From positions 62,001 through 126,000 of the forward strand of contig CAYZGU010000032.1 of NCBI GenBank assembly GCA_964478165.1: DNA of 64,000 nucleotides, given 5' to 3'. The position numbers and the translations under genes are program-made. Source of the DNA: CAYZGU01 sp964478165 (GTDB lineage: Bacteria; Poribacteria; WGA-4E; JAJDTR01). This document shows positions 35,664 through 43,610 of the stretch, piece by piece; the first letter of the stretch is position 1, and each line of letters starts with the position of its first letter. Below the pieces are notes generated by a model. That model did no database searches and was not told where the DNA came from. It saw only the letters and a list, made by a program, of their open reading frames with translations.

Positions 35664-36845
35664 CTACCTCCGCGTGCATGGAACCGATTTTCTTGCCGCG
35701 ACAAAGCCTTTGATTGCGCTCTCCAAATCTTCCGGCGTATGCGCAGCCATGGGCGTGATTCGCAGGCGGCTTGTACCCTGGGGCACACTTGGAGGACGGA
35801 TGGCAGGCGCAAAAACGCCGTGCTCCAGTAGTGCTTCAGCAAATCGGCATGCGAATCTGGATTTACCGAGAATTAAGGAAAGAATCTGGGTCTCGCTCGA
35901 GAGTAGTTGGAACCCCGCTGTAGTAAGTCCGTTTTTGAACAAGTCAACATTCCTAAATAATCTATAGCGGAGTTTGGCATCAGATTTTATTAAATCAATC
36001 GCCGCTGCAGCAGCGGCCAGTGTGGCGGGTGGAAGTGCTGTAGTGAAGATGAAGCTACGGGCTCGGTTAATCAAGAAGTCTATCAACGATTGGCTACCAG
36101 CTACGAATGCCCCTACTCCTCCGACCGCTTTACTTAGGGCACCTACCTGTATAATACCGCGATGTTCCACTTTGAAGTAATTTACGACGCCTCCGCCAGA
36201 TTCGCCTAGAACGCCAAAACCATGGACATCATCTACCATTACCACTGCGTCATAAGTATCCGCTATGTCGCATATCAAAGGTAGGGGTGGAATGTCGCCG
36301 TCCATACTGAAAAGACCATCGGTTACAATGAGCCTACGTCTAAAGTGCGCGGATTTTGATAACAGTTCTCTCAGATGCTGTGCATCGGAGTGACGATAGA
36401 TTTGTGTTGTGGCTTTGCTGAGACGACAACCCTCGATTAGACTGATGTGATTCCGCTCATCACTGAGAATAAGATCTCGTTCGTCAACCAAAGAGGGAAT
36501 TGTGCTAATGTTGGCTAGGTACCCCGAACCGAAAACCAGGGACGCTTCCGTTCCTGTCAGTGTAGCAATCTTCGATTCAAGCGTCTCGTAGAGTTGATTG
36601 TTACCGGCAATGAGGCGCGATCCACCTGCCCCGGTACCGTATTCTTGGACTGCTTTGCGCGCAGCCTCCTTCACGTCGGGATGGGTACTCAAGCCCAGGT
36701 AATTGGTCGAACCAAGTGATATCACCTTACGCCCATCAAGGACGATTCGTCCGAGTGGTGCACTCATCATGGAACGGAGCGAACGCCATCGTCCGGCACG
36801 CTCTAAATCGGTTCTATCAGTTTCCAACCAGCAATCGATATCCAT
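35664..36845 (-). CDS. bioF: 8-amino-7-oxononanoate synthase (alpha-oxoamine synthase family)
   Basis: 393 residues, PLP-dependent. It would condense pimeloyl-ACP/CoA with alanine in biotin synthesis. Motifs: STNYLGLSTHPDV, GTGAGGSRLIAGNNQLYETLE, DGLFSMDGDIPPLP, VMVDDVHGFGVLGESGGG, and the PLP lysine in QVGALSKAVGGVGAF; RARSFIFTTALPP is typical of BioF. Related alpha-oxoamine synthases (Kbl, serine palmitoyltransferase) share most of these, but bioB at 60.7 kb supports a biotin role. It lies only 6 bases after the GH36-like gene, so both should be on one mRNA despite unrelated functions. Confidence 0.86.
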   Translation of the reverse strand: MDIDCWLETDRTDLERAGRWRSLRSMMSAPLGRIVLDGRKVISLGSTNYLGLSTHPDVKEAARKAVQEYGTGAGGSRLIAGNNQLYETLESKIATLTGTEASLVFGSGYLANISTIPSLVDERDLILSDERNHISLIEGCRLSKATTQIYRHSDAQHLRELLSKSAHFRRRLIVTDGLFSMDGDIPPLPLICDIADTYDAVVMVDDVHGFGVLGESGGGVVNYFKVEHRGIIQVGALSKAVGGVGAFVAGSQSLIDFLINRARSFIFTTALPPATLAAAAAAIDLIKSDAKLRYRLFRNVDLFKNGLTTAGFQLLSSETQILSLILGKSRFACRFAEALLEHGVFAPAIRPPSVPQGTSRLRITPMAAHTPEDLESAIKGFVAARKSVPCTRR

Positions 36846-36851
36846 GTTTTT

Positions 36852-39254
36852 CTAGCCCGATGTTTTCTCGAACCTTACGCTGGCATGTATCAATTCGCTT
36901 GTTGGGCTGAGGGTAAGCTCATAAATTGGTGTATTCAACCGATACTGATAGTTTGCTCCATAGCACGATGTCGCTGCGGGTACAAAATCCTCTGGAACGT
37001 GGATAAATAAAGTGCCTTTGCCCTTCCGGGACGGTTTGCAAATTGTAAGGAAACTTTGACTTTTCTCATCCCAACCAGCAGATAGAATTTCCACACTTCC
37101 TTGAGAAAAGTGCATGTCTGTTGATAAAAGTTGTGGTGTATCGCGTTCATGACGGAAACAAAGGAGTCTTACTGAACGGGACGGCATATTCGAAATCGTG
37201 GCTGCGCGACGTACGACGCCTAGGTATTCGCGATTCCAAAAATCATGAACTAGATAGAATTTATTTTCATCCAATCCCAATGCATTCAGTGTCAGATGGA
37301 CATCGTCGACTTGGTCTTTCCAGTTGAATATTCCAACCACGTTCCACTCATCATAGGAGGCCTGTAGGCGCATGTTCCAGATTTGTGGGAATCTATTCTC
37401 ATAGAGGTCTACAGGTATTGCAGTTTGCCCTGTTAATGGGAATAATTTTTCTAGAAATTCCATGCGTTCAGGATTCAATGTCGAGAGATTATCTGCACAT
37501 GTCACAATTTCACCGCTTAGAGCAGCGGCTGTCACGGCCACGAGAGCTTCGTTAATCGGATGTGGCTCATCGACCATGATTGCACCGAATTCGTTGACCC
37601 ACATGGTATTGTGAGTCGCTAGATACGCTGCATGAGTACTGATGGCGTGCTTTAATCCGCGCGCATCGTTCCAAAGCCCGCTACCAATATGATTTCCATT
37701 GGTCGAAAGCGGGTAATTGAGCGAAAATCCACCGATGCTAGGCATGTAACAGGTATTGTGCCCTTCCAAGAGCGCCTTTCGTGGGCTATCTTGAATTGCT
37801 TGATTCAACAGGTGAATTCCAAGACGATATAGTTCGATAGAGGTTAGTGATTTATCATGCCATTGGAAGTTTTCGAATTCAGCTAATGGACCGACTGCGT
37901 AGGAAAAAAGATCCGCTTTAATCAGGTCGCATTCCCACCCATCAACGATTTTTCTGATGCATTGTCTTACATGTGCGCCTGCTCCAGGCTGGGAAACATC
38001 GAATAATGCTACCTTTGTTCCATCTTCTAAGCTTACTGAAGCAGGTTTACCGTTACGATTTTGCAAAAATAATTCGGGATGATTCTTGGTTAGTTTGGAG
38101 TCAATGGGAACGTCGAACGGGTTGATCCGCATGACGACTTTCAAGCCCTTTTTGTGAATTTTCTCAACAATCGTTTTCATCTTATCCGGGGTGTCTTCTG
38201 ACTCAGGTTGCTCGAGCTCGAGCAACGCTTTCGATCCGTCTTCAAGCTCGATGTAGTCTATGTTGCCTGGACACAGAAGATTGGATGCTTGGGTTTGTGA
38301 AATTTCGCCCACTTGATCGAGTATGTATTCCGCGGCCATTAGTTTTTTCTTTTCATTTTGGGGTGCATACCAACCTGAGAAAATGTTTTCCGAATTTTGC
38401 GCGTTCATTCGTTGTGCAACCATTCCGGCATATAAGTCATAGGATTGGGAAGCGGGTCCTGAGAAGTTGAGATATACTGGTTCAGATTCTATTTCTGCTC
38501 CTGGTGCGCATGGCTGATGCTCACACCGGTGGCGTAACGCCCACCCATCAAGCCCATTTTCTGTCTGTTTTTTTTGTGTTTGAGAATTATATCCGACGTC
38601 AATGGTTGACCACCATTTTTGTGCGCTGAGAAAACCAAAAACTAGGGAACGTCTGCTGGTAGTGTCGTAGAGAACGCCATCGTAACAAGCTTGAGTCGCG
38701 CCCTTCTTGTTGATGCTGAAACCGTCGTAAATCTTCTTTACCCCTTGAGTCAGGGACGGATTCATATTAAGAAAAATATGGTAATCTGAGGGAATGCCTC
38801 CTAGGTATATTCCCCCATGTGCATTTGGATTAAGCGAAGATACTCCAATAACTGTGATGCGGTCTAGCAATATTTGAGTGTCCCCCAAATTTTCGACAGC
38901 TGCCGTCAAGATAATGAAGGGCGCCTTGCTATAGCAATTCAAGTATAGGTTGATGCGTAGGTTCTGAGTATCTGATTGATGGGAGAATTTCACCGGCTGA
39001 TATATGCCGAACTCATCTTCTGCAGTGGCATATGTAGAAAATTCACGGATTCCATCTTTGTCCGAGGTAGCCAAGGTCTTTCCACCTTGAAGTGCGATTC
39101 TTGCGTAAGCATTTCTGATGATAGTGTGTCCCGTCTGATCCAAGTAGTCCCATGTTCCTTTTGAAAGATCGAATTTTACTTGGAATTGTTTGTTCTGTGT
39201 TACGACAGAATGGCCTTGTCTCGTCACGGATAAATCACTTGCTCTCTCTCTCAT
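36852..39254 (-). CDS. GH36-like alpha-galactosidase family glycosidase
   Basis: 800 residues from the ATG at 39254; GGAGG lies ten bases upstream, and a TTG at 39260 is also possible. No signal peptide, so probably cytoplasmic. The N-terminal 270 residues are the beta-sandwich seen in GH36; the central TIM barrel has IELEDGSKALLELEQPE, LKVVMRINPFDVP and the likely nucleophile Asp in DLIKADLFSYA; SGEIVTCADNLSTLNPERM is the late-barrel block; a C-terminal beta domain ends the protein. The exact substrate is uncertain and the acid/base residue cannot be assigned by eye. It is the first gene of a two-gene unit with bioF. Confidence 0.8.
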   Translation of the reverse strand: MRERASDLSVTRQGHSVVTQNKQFQVKFDLSKGTWDYLDQTGHTIIRNAYARIALQGGKTLATSDKDGIREFSTYATAEDEFGIYQPVKFSHQSDTQNLRINLYLNCYSKAPFIILTAAVENLGDTQILLDRITVIGVSSLNPNAHGGIYLGGIPSDYHIFLNMNPSLTQGVKKIYDGFSINKKGATQACYDGVLYDTTSRRSLVFGFLSAQKWWSTIDVGYNSQTQKKQTENGLDGWALRHRCEHQPCAPGAEIESEPVYLNFSGPASQSYDLYAGMVAQRMNAQNSENIFSGWYAPQNEKKKLMAAEYILDQVGEISQTQASNLLCPGNIDYIELEDGSKALLELEQPESEDTPDKMKTIVEKIHKKGLKVVMRINPFDVPIDSKLTKNHPELFLQNRNGKPASVSLEDGTKVALFDVSQPGAGAHVRQCIRKIVDGWECDLIKADLFSYAVGPLAEFENFQWHDKSLTSIELYRLGIHLLNQAIQDSPRKALLEGHNTCYMPSIGGFSLNYPLSTNGNHIGSGLWNDARGLKHAISTHAAYLATHNTMWVNEFGAIMVDEPHPINEALVAVTAAALSGEIVTCADNLSTLNPERMEFLEKLFPLTGQTAIPVDLYENRFPQIWNMRLQASYDEWNVVGIFNWKDQVDDVHLTLNALGLDENKFYLVHDFWNREYLGVVRRAATISNMPSRSVRLLCFRHERDTPQLLSTDMHFSQGSVEILSAGWDEKSQSFLTICKPSRKGKGTLFIHVPEDFVPAATSCYGANYQYRLNTPIYELTLSPTSELIHASVRFEKTSG

Positions 39255-40636
39255 GCGCAATGAACCTCCATCTATGCTGACAGTTGAATCCTGGGAGTTA
39301 GGCGGCGAACAGCGACAGGACTTAGGACTTGTTTGAGGAAGATCTGCGATCTTGGTTGTTTTTCATGAATTGTCAAAATCACTCGCTCACATACTTAGTC
39401 AGTGGTGATGAGGAGCAGGAGAAGAAATCAATGAGAAATAATCTTTCCGCTGAACCCCTACGTGTTAACGGTTCGCTTTGTTCCAAAACACGCTTTCTTC
39501 CTGTCCATCAGCGTCTGGGCTGTTACATCCACTCTATCATTCTCCCCTAATTTCGGTTTTGGTTTAATCGTTTAAGTGTAGGGAAAATAGGTTGTCGTTC
39601 TGATTGTTGAGTTAAGCTGTTTGAATGTCAGATGAGCGTTGTAAACTTTCGTTCCCGCAGCCATCCTGTGCTTCGGAATTAATGGCGGATGTTGCAGCTT
39701 TGGTAGATACATTTGTTTATAAAGCCTTTTCGCTTGGCTCGCGATAACAAAACCTGTTTTTTTCATCGAGTAGCCATTGAATGCTAGCTTTTCAGGCAAC
39801 AATGATGCAAATCACGGCGAATCAGGCTCACCAATGTTCTCTTGAATCCAGACTTGGTGTTGGTTGAAGTTTAGTTTTCTGTAGTGCGATTGTTCCGATG
39901 CAATCGTAGTTGGATTCTACAGTCTCTTATTCGTGGTAGGGGAGGTTTTCTGCAGGGCCCATATCCTCTCATCGAATCAGCCCGCATGTGTCTTCCCGTA
40001 CTAAAAACACCGATAGAATGTTTCAGCACGACTGCGTCTCGGAGACTCAAGTGCGTCTTCGTGGCAGTCGGATTTGCAGCGCAATCGATTAAATAATATC
40101 GATTCCAGATGATGCTGTTTTGAATCTTGATATCGACCTCGTCTGGTTGCACGGGATCAGGTTGTTAATTGCTTCTTTAAACTACCATTAGGCACGCGTT
40201 CTAATCTAGATAACCTCCGGACTATGCGATGAGCTCTCACGCCATGCGTGTGTATGTCTGAACATTATGTTGTTTTCGATTCTTCCGCTCAACGACTTGA
40301 AAAAGACCGGTTTTCATGTCATTCCCGGCAAAATTAAACTCAGTTGAAAACCATTGTATAAACTGGGCCTACGGATTTTAGATTAAGAATCGATTTTTGA
40401 ATCAAGATAGTTAGACCTTCTAGCTTTTGTCAAGGGATGCCCCATAGAAACAGTAGGAAGGCAATCATCAGTACGCAATGAACGAGACGACAAAGGCTCG
40501 AAACGCAAGTTAGTTCGCAGTGTTGTGGGCCATGCGCGATTATCTTTTGGAAATATCACCCCACAACGCTACAGTATAGCTTAGCCGCAGTGAAATGTCA
40601 AAAGCAAAATTTGGGTATTACCTCATAGTTTTTGTT
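39255..40636 (+). other. 1.4-kb gap between the GH36-bioF unit and moaD
   Basis: No confident gene. A 39-codon frame (39431-39550, plus) has GGAGAAG six bases before its ATG but no recognisable features. A weak stem AAGATC-TGC-GATCTT followed by GGTTGTTTTT lies at 39339-39363. On the minus strand a TTGACA (39376-39371) could be the -35 of the GH36-bioF unit, but its -10 is poor. Confidence 0.45.
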
Positions 40637-40665
40637 TTGTGTTCAGATCTGAATTGGTGTATAAT
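40637..40665 (+). promoter_or_regulatory. promoter of moaD-moaE
   Basis: TTGTGT (40637-40642), 17-base spacer, TATAAT (40660-40665). The leader of about 55 bases carries a small hairpin CAGCC-GCACT-GGCTG and ends with AAGGAGA before the ATG. It is too short for a molybdenum-cofactor riboswitch. Confidence 0.6.
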
Positions 40666-40726
40666 TGTCTTCCGGCCCAGCCGCACTGGCTGTGGGGTCT
40701 GCGGACTATGTGTCTAAGGAGAATCG

Positions 40727-40990
40727 ATGAAAGTTAAAGTGAAGTATTTTGCTGTGTGTCACGAAGAGCTGGGTAGAGATGAAGAGGACATGGAGTTACC
40801 AGAGGGAGCAACTTTGAGGTCGATTCTCAATCGGCTTGAAGAAGAATGGCCTGAAATCACAGAGTTTTATCAGGTCATGCGGATGTCGGTTAATTGGGAC
40901 TATGCAACAGAAGACACCGAACTTTCTGAAGGTGACGAAGTTGCTTTTATTCCGCCCGTAACCGGAGGTAAGGATGTTCAAGATTACTGA
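40727..40990 (+). CDS. moaD: MoaD-like sulfur carrier with residues after the diglycine
   Basis: 87 residues, beta-grasp ubiquitin-like fold. Family landmarks: VKVKYFAVCHEELG, LPEGATLRSILNRLEEEWP, and LSEGDEVAFIPPVTGG. MoaD is the small subunit of molybdopterin synthase and receives sulfur as a thiocarboxylate on its C-terminal Gly-Gly. Here GG is followed by KDVQDY before the stop, and these codons overlap the start of moaE by 17 bases. Either the tail is cleaved off, the gene works differently, or one base was lost in the assembly. The GGAGG coding for Gly-Gly also serves as the ribosome site of moaE. Confidence 0.9.
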   Translation: MKVKVKYFAVCHEELGRDEEDMELPEGATLRSILNRLEEEWPEITEFYQVMRMSVNWDYATEDTELSEGDEVAFIPPVTGGKDVQDY

Positions 40991-41429
40991 TGCGATTATC
41001 ACCCCTGAAAGCGTGATTAGTGTTGTTGAAGCTGACGATGTGGGAGCTATCGTGCATTTTCTAGGGACCGTACGTGACAACACGAATGGACGCAAAACGG
41101 TGTGCCTTGAATACGAGGCTTACAGACCGATGGCCGAAAAGAAGATGCAGGAAATTGGTGTGGAAATCCATGGAAAGTGGGGATTAGATCGAGTGGCCAT
41201 GATTCATCGTGTTGGGCGGTTGGGCATTGGTGAGGTGAGTGTTGCCGTTGCCGTGGCTTCAGCGCACCGCAGTGACGGATTTCAGGCGTGCAACTATGCA
41301 ATGAATCGTCTCAAGCAGATTGTTCCGATCTGGAAGAGGGAAGTCTGGGAAGACGGTGAGGATGAGTGGGTCACTGCTGATTCTGTGTATTTCGATTCGG
41401 ATCTGGGACAACGTAAACCAATAGGCTGA
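40974..41429 (+). CDS. moaE: molybdopterin synthase catalytic subunit MoaE
   Basis: 151 residues. With MoaD it inserts two sulfurs into cyclic pyranopterin monophosphate to give molybdopterin. Conserved blocks: GAIVHFLGTVRDNTNGR, LEYEAYRPMAEKKM, HRVGRLGIGEVSVAVAVASAHR, and the C-terminal LKQIVPIWKREVWEDG with the catalytic Lys region. It overlaps moaD, so translation is coupled. moaA, moaC and the other cofactor genes are not in the window; modC at 51.8 kb supplies a possible molybdate-uptake link. Confidence 0.95.
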   Translation: MFKITDAIITPESVISVVEADDVGAIVHFLGTVRDNTNGRKTVCLEYEAYRPMAEKKMQEIGVEIHGKWGLDRVAMIHRVGRLGIGEVSVAVAVASAHRSDGFQACNYAMNRLKQIVPIWKREVWEDGEDEWVTADSVYFDSDLGQRKPIG

Positions 41430-41433
41430 TAGT

Positions 41434-41475
41434 GTCTATGGTCGTTGCGGTGCAAACCGACAGGAGGATAGACAA
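41434..41475 (+). terminator. candidate bidirectional stem-loop between convergent genes
   Basis: TGTCTAT (41434-41440) pairs with ATAGACA (41469-41475); inside, GTCG pairs with CGAC and TTGC with GCAA. It lies between convergent moaE and the TPR gene. There is no clear T-run, so it may be Rho-dependent or a stabilising structure. Confidence 0.4.
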
Positions 41476-41536
41476 GTTTGGAGCCAATCCTTCAGAATTC
41501 GAGAGTAGCGCTCTTTTGAACTATGTACGGAGAACT

Positions 41537-42577
41537 TTACCGGTGCGAGGACTTCTTCTTAGCTTCTGAGTAATTACCTCCACCTGGCTTTGGTTGTGGG
41601 AGAGATGTTAGCGACTTTAGCATTCGTGAAATCTCTTTGTCCTTTCGATTCATCCCCAGCACGGCGTTGCAGGCCTTAATTGCGCGCTTTCCCATGTCTT
41701 CGTTTCCGCTCGATGTGTAGGCTACTCCATAGATTTGGGCGATGGCGCGGTGACATGCTGCTGAATCCACATTTTCTGGTTCTGGGGGTGTGTTCCCTAG
41801 GTGATTGAGTACTGAGAGACCATTCGTCCACGCCTGAGCATTTGCGTCACATATCACTTGAAGGTACAGCAAATCGGGGTTTGAATCGTTCAACCAATAG
41901 GCTTGTCGGTAGCAAGCGCTACCTTCGCTATAGGCTTCGTTAGCCGTGTGCAATTTGGCGAGTTCTACATAGAACTTGTACAATCCACTTTCAGCGAAGG
42001 TGTAAAATTCTGGGCGCCGGCTTGCGAGCCAGTTCCGTGTCTCTAGGAACATAATCGCACTATTTTTCTCCTCATCGGCAATTACAATATCAGTGAGTAG
42101 ATGTTTGGCAACGGCAGCATTCGGATAGACTTTGGTACGGCTTTTCATGAGCGGATAGGCTTGAACCGGTTTACCCATCTGTAGTAGTTTAAATCCGGTT
42201 GCGATTCGGAAGAGCGAAACAATCAGATCGCTGTTTTTTCTCGCTCTTTCGTCAAAGAACGCCGTCTGATTTTGCGCTATGTGATGATTTAGCCGTCCAA
42301 ATTCATCTCGGATATTCGTGTCATCCGGATTGAGTTGGTGTGCTTTCTCCAAGAATCTTTGCGCCACAAAAACTTCATTCCATTCCTGATAGATTAAGCT
42401 GAGTTGAAAGTTGATATATGAGAGTACAGAGGATTCAAACGAGAAGCACAAGATTGTATCGTATATTTGGATCGCTGCCGCTAGGTCACCGTTGACAGTC
42501 AGGTCTTTGGCGTGCTCGACAGATTTGTCTAAAGAAGACTGTACCTTACGTTTGTCCAAAATGTAGTTTGTCTGCAT
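41537..42577 (-). CDS. tetratricopeptide-repeat protein
   Basis: 346 residues, no signal peptide. Several TPR-like helical pairs are visible: AIQIYDTILCFSFESSVLSYINFQ, WNEVFVAQRFLEKAHQLNPDD, LLQMGKPVQAYPLMKSRTKVYPNA and SACYRQAYWLNDSNPDLLYLQ. The C-terminus is charged (PKPGGGNYSEAKKKSSHR). TPRs bind other proteins; partner unknown. It is the last gene of the minus-strand operon that begins with the acyl-reductase/acyltransferase fusion, 13 bases after the 72-residue gene, so it may help assemble or regulate that enzyme. That role is inferred from position only. Confidence 0.75.
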   Translation of the reverse strand: MQTNYILDKRKVQSSLDKSVEHAKDLTVNGDLAAAIQIYDTILCFSFESSVLSYINFQLSLIYQEWNEVFVAQRFLEKAHQLNPDDTNIRDEFGRLNHHIAQNQTAFFDERARKNSDLIVSLFRIATGFKLLQMGKPVQAYPLMKSRTKVYPNAAVAKHLLTDIVIADEEKNSAIMFLETRNWLASRRPEFYTFAESGLYKFYVELAKLHTANEAYSEGSACYRQAYWLNDSNPDLLYLQVICDANAQAWTNGLSVLNHLGNTPPEPENVDSAACHRAIAQIYGVAYTSSGNEDMGKRAIKACNAVLGMNRKDKEISRMLKSLTSLPQPKPGGGNYSEAKKKSSHR

Positions 42578-42590
42578 TCACCGAGCTTTC

Positions 42591-42809
42591 CTAAATGGAA
42601 TCAGAATTATCTAACACCCACTCATGCGTGCTCTTGGTGAATTGTTCCGCCAATTCCTCAGAGAGAGTTTGCTTGATTAGTTCGATGAGATCTCTGCGAA
42701 ATTTTTCCCAATCTGCTCCGCGCCTTGTAAATCGATGCTGACTATCAATCTCGACAAACATCGTGTCTTTGGAGTGAGAGAGTGATTCAAAATAGCGAAC
42801 AACCTTCAT
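42591..42809 (-). CDS. small unknown protein in the lipid operon
   Basis: 72 residues from the ATG at 42809, chosen because GGAGG lies four bases upstream; a longer frame (to 42887) would overlap the phosphatase gene. Sequence is mixed and charged, with a helix-prone centre (WEKFRRDLIELIKQTLSEEL) and an acidic end. No cysteines, no membrane segment. I do not recognise a family. It lies between the HAD phosphatase and TPR genes on the same strand. Confidence 0.55.
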   Translation of the reverse strand: MKVVRYFESLSHSKDTMFVEIDSQHRFTRRGADWEKFRRDLIELIKQTLSEELAEQFTKSTHEWVLDNSDSI

Positions 42810-42864
42810 AGCACCTCCATGAATCATGATAAGTGTTTGGCATGTATCTGCTGGCGAATTTAAT

Positions 42865-43587
42865 TCAGTCTCCCAGTGCCCACTCATGAATATCCCAGCC
42901 GGCGTGTCTGGCGATTTGGCGCAGCTGTTTATCTGGATTTACAACGGCCGGATAGCCAACAGACCGAAGCATTGGCAGGTCCGCACAGCTATCACCATAG
43001 GCATAGCATGTACTGAGGTCAAGCTCATGTTGCTCAGCGAAGGTTTTTATCGCCAGAGCTTTTTCTTCCTCGCCGAGGGGAAAGCTCGTCAATTCGCCAG
43101 TGAATTTGCCCTCTTTTTCATAAAGAGACATCGACAATGTGTAGTCGGCACGGAGACAATCTGCGACTGGAGCCACGATAAAATCAAGTGAACCCGTTAC
43201 GAAAACAATGAGGTTGCCGTTTGTCTGATGTTCAACGATTTGACGTGTGGCAGCGGGAAAAATCTTCGGACGGAGAAACCCGTCAAATGTTTGTAATACC
43301 ACACGCTTCAAATCTGCGGCGTCCATTCCGCGATAATTTCGGTAGAAAACTCGATTGAATTTGGTCCGACTCACGCCGTCCAAAAGAAGATAGTATAAGA
43401 TCTTGGGAAAGAACCAAGCTAACCAAAAGGGACGCGCCAGGGGATGGAGCAGAAGCAATTTTAATTGCACATAGTAGTGGACAATGGTGGCCTTGACCAG
43501 AGTGCCATCAACATCGAAGAATGCCGCCTTCTTTCCTTTGACTTCCTGATGAGTTTGTATCATATCCATTCTAAATGCGCTATACAA
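42865..43587 (-). CDS. HAD-IB family phosphatase (SerB/PgpB-like)
   Basis: 240 residues. The start is a TTG at 43587 with GGAG four bases upstream; an ATG at 43569 is also possible. HAD motif I is FFDVDGTLVKA with both aspartates, motif II is FVTGS, and motifs III/IV are the Lys in EEKALAIK and GDSCADLPML. The cap is helical with a hydrophobic stretch (LLLHPLARPFWLAWFFPKIL), as in HAD-IB enzymes acting on lipid-linked phosphates. It follows the reductase/AMP-ligase/acyltransferase fusion by 23 bases. HAD-IB proteins are known beside or fused to PlsC acyltransferases, so dephosphorylation of a phosphatidate- or acylglycerol-phosphate-type intermediate is a fair inference. Confidence 0.85.
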   Translation of the reverse strand: MYSAFRMDMIQTHQEVKGKKAAFFDVDGTLVKATIVHYYVQLKLLLLHPLARPFWLAWFFPKILYYLLLDGVSRTKFNRVFYRNYRGMDAADLKRVVLQTFDGFLRPKIFPAATRQIVEHQTNGNLIVFVTGSLDFIVAPVADCLRADYTLSMSLYEKEGKFTGELTSFPLGEEEKALAIKTFAEQHELDLSTCYAYGDSCADLPMLRSVGYPAVVNPDKQLRQIARHAGWDIHEWALGD

Positions 43588-43610
43588 AAAGCTCCATCGT
43601 CATTGTCGGG

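Noticed and set aside
40672..40727. Molybdenum-cofactor riboswitch before moaD
   Set aside because: The leader is only about 55 bases and lacks the conserved core of that riboswitch.
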